IMG/VR virus record: IMGVR_UViG_3300009182_000073
Span: 1-57,160 of that record
Length of the DNA: 57,160 nucleotides
Source of the DNA: a virus
Strand: one strand, 5' to 3'
In this document: positions 5,288 through 11,301 of the stretch, piece by piece
Layout of the letters: each line of letters begins with the position of its first letter
Numbering within the stretch: position 1 is the stretch's first letter
The notes under the pieces: generated by a model
What the model saw: the letters and a program-made list of their open reading frames with translations, nothing else
Told to the model about the DNA's origin: nothing
Database searches by the model: none
Made by a program: the position numbers and the translations under genes

Positions 5288-5401
5288 TTATTTATACCAA
5301 CCCCTTAGAGAGATATAGGTGCCGTCAGTATACTCTGCTTCTATTGAGAATGCGCAAAGGCATACAAGATAAACAAAAATCCATAATAGTGATCTAAACA
5401 T
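5288..5401 (-). CDS. tiny exported or membrane peptide
   Basis: A 37-aa peptide. A basic start (MFRS), a 15-residue hydrophobic helix (LLWIFVYLVCLCAFS), then a possible signal-peptidase site (IEAE) and a short polar tail YTDGTYISLRGWYK. The ATG at 5401 overlaps the preceding stop as TAATG. It could be a secreted peptide or a membrane anchor. Its last codons (TGG TAT AAA TAA) contain a TATAAATA octamer on the coding strand. Confidence 0.55.
   Translation of the reverse strand: MFRSLLWIFVYLVCLCAFSIEAEYTDGTYISLRGWYK
5289..5296 (-). promoter_or_regulatory. possible T4-type late promoter
   Basis: TATAAATA on the minus strand, 18-25 bases upstream of the ATG of 5134..5271 with a ribosome site between. 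It overlaps the 3' end of 5288..5401. It lies in an otherwise early-type region, so it may be coincidental. Confidence 0.35.
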
Positions 5402-5583
5402 TACATTTCACCTGCTTGCTGTTGTCGAATATACTCTCCATATAAAAGATTGTATGCTTTTTGTATTTCATCAGATAGAATAGTTGCATCTTTTTCAATT
5501 TGATTAGCAATGGCATTTGCCAATGCTCTGGATAAAAAAATCTCTCGTGTATGCCCAGTAGGTTCGATTTCAACATTACTCAT
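5401..5583 (-). CDS. small helical protein of unknown function
   Basis: A 60-aa protein starting MSNVEIEPTGHTREIFL at 5583, eight bases inside the end of the gene before. The frame is open to 5616, but that would give a longer overlap. Residues 20-60 are one long helix rich in Ala, Gln and Glu (ALANAIANQIEKDATILSDE), possibly a coiled coil. Its TAA overlaps the next ATG. Function unknown. Confidence 0.65.
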   Translation of the reverse strand: MSNVEIEPTGHTREIFLSRALANAIANQIEKDATILSDEIQKAYNLLYGEYIRQQQAGEM

Positions 5584-5992
5584 ACTCTTCTTCCTCATAA
5601 CTAGGAGTAGTTTCAATTACTACATGACCAAACTGAATTCTTCCGTCCCAATCAGATTCGCCTCGACCACCCACGGTCACAAAATCCTCATCAAATTCAA
5701 GAATAGCGCCTACATCTAAAAATTGGTCAAAATTATCAACATACTTGATATCGTCTAAAAGAATACAACCAATTGATCCTGAATCTACACTATATGAAAA
5801 GCCATAATGATCATGGTATGTTCCATCACCATATGCTGTGCTGTACATTGCAAATCTACGACCATCTTTTAATTGAAATTCGCCTTCAAGGACTCGTGTA
5901 CCCTGTATGGTGATATCACAAATATCTAGCCATTCATCATCGGCCATTACATAGCACAAGTCGCCAATATAATATTTTCCTGCTGGCATCAT
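5576..5992 (-). CDS. conserved phage protein of unknown function
   Basis: A 138-aa mostly beta protein, MMPAGKYYIGDLCYVM.... The opening resembles, from memory, a phage family beginning with PAGKYYIGDPCYV. Other notable stretches are YGDGTYHDHYGFSYSVDSG and GILEFDEDF-like acidic strands, ending in a run EEEEYE. It has no catalytic motif I can name. It is in an operon reading from 6883 down to 4937 with short spacings. Confidence 0.8.
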   Translation of the reverse strand: MMPAGKYYIGDLCYVMADDEWLDICDITIQGTRVLEGEFQLKDGRRFAMYSTAYGDGTYHDHYGFSYSVDSGSIGCILLDDIKYVDNFDQFLDVGAILEFDEDFVTVGGRGESDWDGRIQFGHVVIETTPSYEEEEYE

Positions 5993-5994
5993 AA

Positions 5995-6228
5995 TTACAA
6001 CACTCCTAGTTGTTTCTGAATAACGTAAACAATTTCTTCACGCATACCTGAAGTCATTTCAAGATATGCCCATGCTGGAAGATATTCATCTAAACGATGT
6101 ATATCTAAGGGTTTTGGTTGAGCCTGTTTAGTATATTCTTCTAGTTGATCCAGTGTAAATGCCCAGTTTGGTCCTTCGACCTCGGCACCCACACTCGATG
6201 CTAGTTTTACAATATCTAATCTATTCAA
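5995..6228 (-). CDS. small protein with probable TTG start
   Basis: A 77-aa protein, read as (M)NRLDIVKLASSVGAEVEG.... An ATG at 6264 would overlap the upstream gene by 40 bases. A TTG at 6228 instead follows GGAG at 7-nt spacing and overlaps the upstream stop as TTGA, mirroring the ATGA couplings elsewhere. The sequence is helical with no known motif. Start choice is an inference; function unknown. Confidence 0.6.
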   Translation of the reverse strand: MNRLDIVKLASSVGAEVEGPNWAFTLDQLEEYTKQAQPKPLDIHRLDEYLPAWAYLEMTSGMREEIVYVIQKQLGVL

Positions 6229-6392
6229 GAAGTTTCTCCGACTGATTCTACAATACGTTGCCACCGATATGCAACAACATTCTCAACCATAGTTACGGGG
6301 ATATCCAAAACTGCAGCAATTTCATCAATCATAAGATTTGTGCTGCTAAGCAGATCATTAATCTCTGCATCCAATTCTGACATTTTACTCAT
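6225..6392 (-). CDS. small helix-turn-helix-like protein
   Basis: A 55-aa protein, MSKMSELDAEINDLLSS..., with an AAGGAGC site before the ATG at 6392. Residues 21-45 (MIDEIAAVLDIPVTMVENVV) have the IA..L.I(P)...V helix-turn-helix pattern also seen in 1..146 and 5134..5271. Likely a tiny DNA-binding or transcription-modifying protein; inferred. Confidence 0.65.
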   Translation of the reverse strand: MSKMSELDAEINDLLSSTNLMIDEIAAVLDIPVTMVENVVAYRWQRIVESVGETS

Positions 6393-6402
6393 AGTTTGCT
6401 CC

Positions 6403-6672
6403 TTAAAATAAATCAACTTGAACTTGCTTACCTATTTGAGTCGTATTGTAACTGGTCATACCACAACCTGTTGGTAACGCCTCACCTTTTCTCTTTGCCT
6501 CATAACGCAAATGCGACAAACGCAAAACACCATCGCACGCAGCCTGCCGAAGACTATGAGTGGCAAACACGCTGGCAACACCACCTACAGTTGTGTAGAT
6601 TCCAAACCCATCAATTATCACACGGATTTTCTGTGAGTTCTTAAAACCATCGATGAAAGTCTTTGTACGCAT
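6403..6672 (-). CDS. small basic protein of unknown function
   Basis: An 89-aa protein, MRTKTFIDGFKNSQKIRVII.... The ATG at 6672 follows AAGGATTAAA, the site overlapping the upstream stop. It is basic, with two Cys (QAACDG, TGCGM), a Gly-rich strand (TVGGVASVFATHS) and a positively charged helix (LRYEAKRKGEALP). Nucleic-acid binding is plausible but not shown. Second gene after the promoter at 6910..6938. Confidence 0.65.
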   Translation of the reverse strand: MRTKTFIDGFKNSQKIRVIIDGFGIYTTVGGVASVFATHSLRQAACDGVLRLSHLRYEAKRKGEALPTGCGMTSYNTTQIGKQVQVDLF

Positions 6673-6673
6673 T

Positions 6674-6883
6674 TTAATCCTTCTTAGGGAAACGAGCAGT
6701 CGGGTCAACTAACTTCTTCATACCTGAATTTGATTTGCCTCGAGCTGAGACTGGCTTAGGATTTTTGCGACCTTTCAGAACTTCTACAGTTCCGCCGTTA
6801 GCTAAAAACTTTGCTAGTGCATCTTCTTGCATTTCTCGTGCTACATCCTTGGGGACTACTGGGAGATCTTTTACTTCTTGCAT
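6674..6883 (-). CDS. small basic-tailed protein
   Basis: A 69-aa protein, MQEVKDLPVVPKDVAREM..., with an AAAAAGGAAAC site and a promoter about 30 bases upstream. The C-terminal half is strongly basic and low-complexity (KGRKNPKPVSARGKSNSGMK, ending FPKKD). Unknown; it may bind nucleic acid. It leads an operon of at least four genes. Confidence 0.7.
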   Translation of the reverse strand: MQEVKDLPVVPKDVAREMQEDALAKFLANGGTVEVLKGRKNPKPVSARGKSNSGMKKLVDPTARFPKKD

Positions 6884-6909
6884 CTTGTTTCCTTTTTTGC
6901 TATGTGCTT

Positions 6910-6938
6910 ATTATAACATCTAATGGAAAATTACTCAA
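6910..6938 (-). promoter_or_regulatory. sigma70-like early promoter
   Basis: Minus strand TTGAGT, 17 bp, TATAAT. A weak stem TAACC (6943-6947)/GGTTA (6961-6965) lies just upstream and overlaps the stop codon of the GIY-YIG gene. Confidence 0.8.
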
Positions 6939-6962
6939 GCAATAACCATTAGAGTTAACGGG

Positions 6963-7268
6963 TTACTGTGTATTTAATGTTGGTAAGCACTCACCAATAA
7001 GCTGACGCTCAATAGCATGTGCTGCAACTTTACCTCTCACTACAGCTAATTGCTGTGCCACGAATGATTCTGGACCAAAAGAGCGAATTGCTTCGCACAA
7101 TGTCCAGGATTTGCCCTCAGTCAATGCCCGTCGTACATGCTTTTGCACACGTATTTTCAGATCACGCTGACGAAATCCCTGCGTAATGCCTATATAGAAA
7201 TCGCCTGTGACACAATTGGTCAGGCAATATACTATATGTCTACGATCAATTCTCTTTTTTCTTTTCAT
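6963..7268 (-). CDS. small GIY-YIG domain protein
   Basis: A 101-aa protein consisting almost only of a GIY-YIG nuclease-like core: HIVYCLTNCVTGDFYIGIT (residues 11-29) gives the GIY and YIG strands, in degenerate form (VYC, YIG). A basic helix with RVQKHVRRAL follows. The family includes homing endonucleases, but no DNA-binding extension is present, so a small free-standing nuclease or a domesticated remnant is possible. The ATG lies at the predicted transcription start of its promoter (7275..7303), with no room for a ribosome site. Confidence 0.75.
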   Translation of the reverse strand: MKRKKRIDRRHIVYCLTNCVTGDFYIGITQGFRQRDLKIRVQKHVRRALTEGKSWTLCEAIRSFGPESFVAQQLAVVRGKVAAHAIERQLIGECLPTLNTQ

Positions 7269-7274
7269 GCTATA

Positions 7275-7303
7275 ATTATAACACCTTTTGGCAAACTTGT
7301 CAA
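7275..7303 (-). promoter_or_regulatory. sigma70-like early promoter, start codon at the transcript start
   Basis: Minus strand TTGACA, 17 bp, TATAAT (7280-7275). The gene's ATG begins at 7268, 7 bases from the -10, where transcription would normally start, implying a leaderless message. Confidence 0.8.
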
Positions 7304-7332
7304 GTATAACCCGTCAGAGAGTAAGGGTAATA

Positions 7333-7349
7333 AAAAGGTTTTACCTTTT
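7333..7349 (-). terminator. hairpin over a stop codon, copy of 4922..4938
   Basis: AAAAGGT-TTT-ACCTTTT stem followed by TATTA on the minus strand. It includes part of the TAA of 7348..7566. A second stem, ACCC (7309-7312)/GGGT (7325-7328), lies between it and the promoter. Confidence 0.6.
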
Positions 7350-7566
7350 AGGTTTGTGTTCCAAACTTATCAGTTTCGTAAGCCCAGTGTACTGTGATCC
7401 AATCATCAATACACATTCTTTCAGTTATTTTAGGATCTGCAGGTATATTTTTGCCCGCCTTTGCCATTAACTCATACCATTTTGGAAAGTATGAAGTTAG
7501 TATTGTGTTTTCTGATAGTGTAACCGATACATCCATATCAGGTTCAGAATAAGACCAATATTTCAT
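7348..7566 (-). CDS. small conserved phage protein
   Basis: A 72-aa acidic protein, MKYWSYSEPDMDVSVTLSEN.... The ATG at 7566 overlaps the stop of the gene before (TAATG). The MKYWSYSEP opening and the ending ITVHWAYETDK are reminiscent, from memory, of small hypotheticals in T4-like aquatic phages. No catalytic motif. Function unknown. Confidence 0.75.
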   Translation of the reverse strand: MKYWSYSEPDMDVSVTLSENTILTSYFPKWYELMAKAGKNIPADPKITERMCIDDWITVHWAYETDKFGTQT

Positions 7567-7823
7567 TAATCATTACTCTTTTCGTGCAGTTTAGGTTGAT
7601 AGAATCTTTTTTCCTGAATAGTTAATTCTTTAAAGATTTTCCTAGGGCTTGCACACATAATACATTTAGGATTGCCACAGTCCAAAGCATGCTGTTTGAC
7701 AAACTTGTGTGGTTCCTTTACATCTATACCGTGTGACTTGGCAATCTTTGTTTGCTTTTTGATATGGACTTCATCCTGATGAAGTCTTGAACTATGTTTT
7801 AGTTTGTCCTGTTCCGCGCTCAT
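7566..7823 (-). CDS. conserved Cys-containing phage protein, possibly zinc-binding
   Basis: An 85-aa protein starting MSAEQDKLKHSSRLHQD; the ATG at 7823 follows AAAGGTGC. Basic helices are followed by CGNPKCIMCASPRK (from about residue 49), a Cys-x4-Cys-x2-Cys knuckle that could bind a metal with a nearby His (KQHALDC). I recall this HIKKQT...C.NP.C.MC..PRK family from marine T4-like phages. Overlaps the upstream membrane-protein gene by 32 bases. Confidence 0.8.
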   Translation of the reverse strand: MSAEQDKLKHSSRLHQDEVHIKKQTKIAKSHGIDVKEPHKFVKQHALDCGNPKCIMCASPRKIFKELTIQEKRFYQPKLHEKSND

Positions 7824-8025
7824 TATTAGCACCTTTCTCATTTTCAATTTTAGTATTAACTTGTTCTGGATAAAAAATGGGTGCTGCCCATACACCAAAT
7901 TGAATTGGCTTCCAAAACTTGTGGAAGAGATTATTTAGTAATATTAATATTACCCCAATCACAACAAACCCTAACCCAGATAAAATGCAGCCAATTAAAA
8001 AATTTGCTGCTTGATCTATTGTCAT
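7792..8025 (-). CDS. small membrane protein
   Basis: A 77-aa protein with hydrophobic helices at about residues 7-30 (FLIGCILSGLGFVVIGVILI) and a charged, Asn/Gly-rich C-terminus (EKGANNERGTGQTKT). The ATG at 8025 follows AAAGGATT and overlaps the preceding stop as ATGA. The 3' end overlaps the next gene by 32 bases. Function unknown. Confidence 0.7.
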   Translation of the reverse strand: MTIDQAANFLIGCILSGLGFVVIGVILILLNNLFHKFWKPIQFGVWAAPIFYPEQVNTKIENEKGANNERGTGQTKT

Positions 8026-8261
8026 AATCCTTTCTTTCTATATGCTTGCTTTTCTTCTAATCCCACTGTCATTTTTTCATAATCTTTTTTGGTAATTTCC
8101 TTAAAAGAATGTTCCTCCACCATCTCTAATGACTTTTCAAATTCTAATAAAGAATGTAGATTGTAACCTCTTGCAGGCACTTTAAATTTAAAGCCATCTA
8201 CCAATACTACACTTATTTGGTAATAGCCATCTCTACTTATCTTTTTAGTGGTTACAGTCAT
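8022..8261 (-). CDS. small basic protein of unknown function
   Basis: A 79-aa protein, MTVTTKKISRDGYYQISVV.... A beta hairpin-like N-terminal half (ISVVLVDGFKFKVPARGYN) is followed by a charged helical tail with many Lys and Glu, ending AYRKKGL. No ribosome site is obvious beyond an AAG-rich stretch. Positional and coding features support it; family unknown. Confidence 0.7.
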   Translation of the reverse strand: MTVTTKKISRDGYYQISVVLVDGFKFKVPARGYNLHSLLEFEKSLEMVEEHSFKEITKKDYEKMTVGLEEKQAYRKKGL

Positions 8262-8286
8262 AACTTCTTAGGTATTTGAAATAGTA

Positions 8287-8529
8287 TCATAGCATGAATT
8301 GTTTAAGTAATGTCTTTGCTTGCGGAAACTTGTTTGTGTTTTCCCATTCTGAGTCTGCAACCTCAAGTATAATCAAGCGTTGTAATATATCGCAAGTGTT
8401 TTGTTCTTCTTTGGATAATGTCTCATACCAATCGAAGAATTCATTCATGTCATCAAGAGACCACATCATATCGAGCATTTCAACTTGCTCATAGGTTAAC
8501 CCGCTTATTTTGACATCTCGGGGATTCAT
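8287..8529 (-). CDS. small acidic conserved phage protein
   Basis: An 80-aa protein, MNPRDVKISGLTYEQVEMLD..., with a good AAAGGAAA site before the ATG at 8529. It is helical and very acidic in the middle (MMWSLDDMNEFFDWYETLSK). I recall small proteins with LDMMWSLD in T4-like marine phages; no function is known. It is the first gene after the promoter at 8558..8586. Confidence 0.75.
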   Translation of the reverse strand: MNPRDVKISGLTYEQVEMLDMMWSLDDMNEFFDWYETLSKEEQNTCDILQRLIILEVADSEWENTNKFPQAKTLLKQFML

Positions 8530-8557
8530 AGGATTTCCTTTTGGTTGATATGTCTAT

Positions 8558-8586
8558 ATTATATAGTCTTTTGTATTAGTTGTCAA
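8558..8586 (-). promoter_or_regulatory. sigma70-like early promoter overlapping a stop codon
   Basis: Minus strand TTGACA (8586-8581), 17 bp, TATAAT (8563-8558). The TGA stop (8585-8583) of the upstream gene lies inside the -35 box, as at 1478..1483. No hairpin is seen. Confidence 0.85.
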
Positions 8587-8756
8587 GTCTTTTTATACTG
8601 AGGGATTACAAGGGGGACAAAGGGGAGTTTTTGCTTTATGAGCATCTTATCCTCTTCAAAACCTTTACTTGTAGTCCAATATTTATTTTGATTGCTAGTT
8701 TTCTTTCTTGCAATCTCATACAGTTCTCGCAAGTAATCCCGGTTAATCTCAGTCAT
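8583..8756 (-). CDS. small protein of unknown function
   Basis: A 57-aa basic protein, MTEINRDYLRELYEIARKK..., read directly from the minus strand. The ATG at 8756 overlaps the stop of 8753..8896 (ATGA). The N-terminal half is helical and charged; the C-terminal half has a Pro-rich hydrophobic stretch (LPFVPLVIPQYKKT). Its stop codon sits in the next promoter. No family is recognised. Confidence 0.6.
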   Translation of the reverse strand: MTEINRDYLRELYEIARKKTSNQNKYWTTSKGFEEDKMLIKQKLPFVPLVIPQYKKT

Positions 8757-8896
8757 AGAAGATTATTTACCTGTAAGAATTTATATAGTTTTATATAATA
8801 GGAAAAGGATGCAGGATACACTTCGGGATCGGGTAATTTCTCACCCCAGCGTTCCTGCATTTTGGTATAAAAATCAATTATTTCTTGATCTGTCAT
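8753..8896 (-). CDS. small protein of unknown function
   Basis: A 47-aa protein, MTDQEIIDFYTKMQERWGEK.... The ATG at 8896 overlaps the stop of the metallophosphoesterase gene as ATGA. It has a helix, a Pro-containing loop (LPDPEVYPAS) and a Tyr-rich helix (FSYYIKLYKFL). It is translationally coupled to its neighbours, which supports a real gene. No function can be assigned. Confidence 0.6.
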   Translation of the reverse strand: MTDQEIIDFYTKMQERWGEKLPDPEVYPASFSYYIKLYKFLQVNNLL

Positions 8897-9750
8897 ACAT
8901 CAACATACTTTAAAGTAAATCTTTCAGCACGTTCTTCATAATTGTCATATCCTCTTGGATTGCATACAATACGAGTAGAACCAATCATATAATCAAAATC
9001 CTCGTGTGTATGTCCGTGAGTCCACAACTTAATCTGAGGATGATCTAATATGAATGCAGATAGATCTGAACTATAGCCACCGTTCATTATTTCTTCATCT
9101 TTGTATCGAGGATGAGTCGATAGTTTAGATGGTGCATGATGCCCGACAACTACAAACTTTTGATTAAATTTACCCTCAGTCATAATGCGAATGTATTCCA
9201 ACATTTCTCTGTGGTCAACAACTGCATCTTCTGGTGCAAAACGACTTTTACGTTTATGAAATTTACCATCCTCATCTTTAAAGATTGTTACCCGATTACT
9301 ATTTTGAACACAACGGAAGTCATTCATCATGCTTTTCATGTGAAGTAAGGTGATTGGATCTTCATTATTCATATCAGTCCACAAGGTGCCACCGATGAAT
9401 GTAGTGTCATCAATAACTTTAGTCTCCTTGTCTAGCAAATACACATTGCTTAACATATTAGAATCAAGCATTGATTGTAGTTTGTTTTTAGACTCACCAA
9501 AATCTCCGTTGTAATGCTCATGGTTACCCATGATAAAGATTACGTGTGGAAATTCGAATGAACAACGCTTAAAGAAATCTGTAATGCGATTACTGCGAGA
9601 ACCCTCAAGGAAATTGTGTGGATCAGGTTGACCGATATCGGCAGCAACACAGATATCACCGCCAAGAATTAATACATCGGCGTTGTCTGTGTTTTGTAAA
9701 TTGATATCACCAAACTCGAGGTGAATATCTGAGCAAATTGCTACTCTCAT
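8893..9750 (-). CDS. calcineurin-like metallophosphoesterase
   Basis: A 285-aa protein with all metallophosphoesterase motifs: SDIH (D8, H10), GGD (30-32), GNHE (75-78), GHH (203-205) and THGHTH (244-249). The family uses two metal ions to hydrolyse phosphomono- or diesters. The compact size and lack of a signal peptide suggest a cytoplasmic enzyme. The substrate cannot be deduced; nucleotides or signalling phosphodiesters are possible. No ribosome site stands out, but it follows 9754..10059 after 3 bases, so translation is probably coupled. Confidence 0.9.
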   Translation of the reverse strand: MRVAICSDIHLEFGDINLQNTDNADVLILGGDICVAADIGQPDPHNFLEGSRSNRITDFFKRCSFEFPHVIFIMGNHEHYNGDFGESKNKLQSMLDSNMLSNVYLLDKETKVIDDTTFIGGTLWTDMNNEDPITLLHMKSMMNDFRCVQNSNRVTIFKDEDGKFHKRKSRFAPEDAVVDHREMLEYIRIMTEGKFNQKFVVVGHHAPSKLSTHPRYKDEEIMNGGYSSDLSAFILDHPQIKLWTHGHTHEDFDYMIGSTRIVCNPRGYDNYEERAERFTLKYVDV

Positions 9751-9753
9751 AAA

Positions 9754-10059
9754 TTATTTGAATAAAATCAAAGCCATTAAAACTGCCTGTGCTATAAAAC
9801 CTACACCTATAGTAATTATATTGAGTGCATCTTTAAGTACAACTGCTCTTGTGAATAATAAAACCAATCCTGCCCACATCATTAACACCACATCAAGGCT
9901 GGGTGGTTTATCACTTAGTCCTGTAAGTAATGCTAGTAATGAAGGAAGTGTTGCGCAATGTATTACTATTACTGCCAGCCAACCCATAGTGTCGGCAGAA
10001 ATTTTATATAGATGCTCATTTAAAAAATTTCTAACAGCATTGATGTTAAAGAAGTTCAT
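9754..10059 (-). CDS. three-helix membrane protein
   Basis: A 101-aa protein with an amphipathic N-terminus and three predicted membrane helices (around residues 25-47, 55-72 and 78-99). The first carries MGWLAVIVIHCATLPSLLAL. I recall similar small membrane proteins in T4-like aquatic phages. It starts as ATGA inside the stop of the SleB-like hydrolase, so co-translation with a lysis-type enzyme is likely. A holin or membrane-modifying role is possible but unproven. Confidence 0.75.
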   Translation of the reverse strand: MNFFNINAVRNFLNEHLYKISADTMGWLAVIVIHCATLPSLLALLTGLSDKPPSLDVVLMMWAGLVLLFTRAVVLKDALNIITIGVGFIAQAVLMALILFK

Positions 10060-10634
10060 GTTCTTTCTCCGTAAAAGATGTGTCTACCGATCTGTTCTAT
10101 CTTTGGTTTTTTCCAATTTGGATTTACATAATCCGCGTGATAATATAATGCGTTATTTAGAGAAGGTAATCTAAAATTCTCTAATAGAACTTTCTTTGCT
10201 ACCAATTCACTTTCTTCCCATAGGGGTTTGTATATTGGTCTGATTTTGTGTGTATTCTCACAATACCAACTAAATTGACAAACTACCTTTGCATAAAAGA
10301 TGTTTTTCTGATAAACAACTTCGCATACTGAATTCGCAAACTTTCCAGAATTTACTCTGTTCATAGTTACTTGTGCCACGCCTACCTTGCCTTCAAACGG
10401 TTCGGATGCCGCTTCCCAATATATGTTTCTAGTTAGGCAATCCAATTCTTTCATTCTTGTGGATGCACTAATATAGTCGGGTGGCCATGATGATTGAGTT
10501 TCTTTGAGGTTGCCTAATTTGACTTTACATGTAATTGCCACGGCGGACACTACAAGTGCAAATCCTATTATTTTAAAGAATTTCGCGGCAAAATCAACAA
10601 TGGTTGCACTGTTGGTTTTTAAACTAATATCCAT
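10056..10634 (-). CDS. SleB/CwlJ-type cell wall hydrolase, membrane-anchored
   Basis: A 192-aa protein. An N-terminal hydrophobic helix (residues about 14-36, FAAKFFKIIGFALVVSAVAI) could act as a signal-anchor, followed by a Hydrolase_2 (SleB) domain: LDCLTRNIYWEAASEP with the conserved Glu (E74 or E78), then GVAQVTMNRV and CQFSWYC. The family cleaves peptidoglycan glycan strands. It is probably an endolysin that is exported but tethered. Strong AGGAGAAAAA site and its own promoter at 10725..10753. Confidence 0.85.
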   Translation of the reverse strand: MDISLKTNSATIVDFAAKFFKIIGFALVVSAVAITCKVKLGNLKETQSSWPPDYISASTRMKELDCLTRNIYWEAASEPFEGKVGVAQVTMNRVNSGKFANSVCEVVYQKNIFYAKVVCQFSWYCENTHKIRPIYKPLWEESELVAKKVLLENFRLPSLNNALYYHADYVNPNWKKPKIEQIGRHIFYGERT

Positions 10635-10676
10635 TTTTTCTCCTATTTGGATCCCCTCTCAAAAACTGAGACAAAG

Positions 10677-10691
10677 AGTGCATAGGGCACT
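10677..10691. promoter_or_regulatory. hairpin in the leader of the cell wall hydrolase
   Basis: AGTGC (10677-10681)/GCACT (10687-10691), 5-nt loop, in the roughly 80-nt leader between the promoter and the ATG at 10634. On the plus strand it is followed by ATTTTTCT, so it could also stop plus-strand transcripts. Confidence 0.4.
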
Positions 10692-10724
10692 ATTTTTCTA
10701 AGGGATTTATTTGGTCACAGGATA

Positions 10725-10753
10725 ATTATATAGGACTTGACTAGGTTTGTCAA
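10725..10753 (-). promoter_or_regulatory. sigma70-like promoter for the lysis-type operon
   Basis: Minus strand TTGACA, 17 bp, TATAAT, directly downstream of the hairpin at 10756..10778. It drives 10056..10634 and probably the genes down to 8583. Confidence 0.85.
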
Positions 10754-10755
10754 GC

Positions 10756-10778
10756 GACCCGGACAACTAATCCGGGTC
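10756..10778 (-). terminator. strong stem-loop between structural and early regions
   Basis: A perfect 8-bp stem GACCCGGA (10756-10763)/TCCGGGTC (10771-10778) with a 7-nt loop. It is the most GC-rich stem of the region. There is no T-run on the minus strand (GCTTGAC follows), so termination may need a factor. It separates the late block from the early operon. Confidence 0.55.
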
Positions 10779-10795
10779 TCTGCTAATCCGTAAGA

Positions 10796-11191
10796 TTAAG
10801 CTTGTGTTTCTAATTTTGGCACAGTAACTGCTGTCCAATTTAATATGGATTCATCCCATGTATAGAATGTTCCTTCTGTTTCTGTTGTTGGCATAACTGC
10901 CTCAGGTTGTGCAACAGGCGGCTGCCAATAGCATGTGTTCTCATCCAAAATCCAGCTTGCAAAAGGTTGAGGTGCATAAAATGCATCTCTGCCTGCATCA
11001 TATACATAACCAATGCCTGCGTAGTTTTTACGCAAAGGAGTGCCACCGTTGCGGTGTGTACCACCTTGGGTATTGTAACTTGTTTGAACCCAAGTGCCGG
11101 GGTCTCCTACAGCACCTGTGTCAATAAAATCTTGATCAGCAACAATAACTTGTGTTACTGTTCCGTTTTCTACTTTAGCAAAATGTCCCAT
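10796..11191 (-). CDS. conserved phage virion-associated or tail-related protein
   Basis: A 131-aa protein, MGHFAKVENGTVTQVIVADQ.... It has an N-terminal beta-hairpin domain, then LRKNYAGIGYVYDAGRDAF and FASWILDENTCYWQPP, a signature I recall from tail-region proteins of T4-like cyanophages and pelagiphages. Good AGGAGAAAAA ribosome site. It is the last gene of the left structural block and has its own late promoter octamer at 11241..11248. Function inferred from context only. Confidence 0.75.
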   Translation of the reverse strand: MGHFAKVENGTVTQVIVADQDFIDTGAVGDPGTWVQTSYNTQGGTHRNGGTPLRKNYAGIGYVYDAGRDAFYAPQPFASWILDENTCYWQPPVAQPEAVMPTTETEGTFYTWDESILNWTAVTVPKLETQA

Positions 11192-11207
11192 TTTTTCTCC
11201 TAAAAAT

Positions 11208-11223
11208 TTACCATTGTTGGTAA
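11208..11223 (-). terminator. hairpin with T-run upstream of 10796..11191
   Basis: TTACCA-TTGT-TGGTAA, a perfect 6-bp stem followed on the minus strand by ATTTTTA. It sits between the late octamer and the ribosome site of 10796..11191, so it may attenuate read-through or cap the message. Confidence 0.5.
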
Positions 11224-11240
11224 TTGCTACATTGTTTATT

Positions 11241-11248
11241 TATTTATA
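11241..11248 (-). promoter_or_regulatory. T4-type late promoter
   Basis: TATAAATA on the minus strand in the intergenic gap, about 50 bases upstream of 10796..11191. It matches the T4 late consensus recognised by gp55-type sigma factors; that factor is not encoded in this window. Confidence 0.6.
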
Positions 11249-11301
11249 TGCCTATTATATCTAAAGTGTGTTTTTGATGTTTGAAGTTATTCGGTCTTAG
11301 T

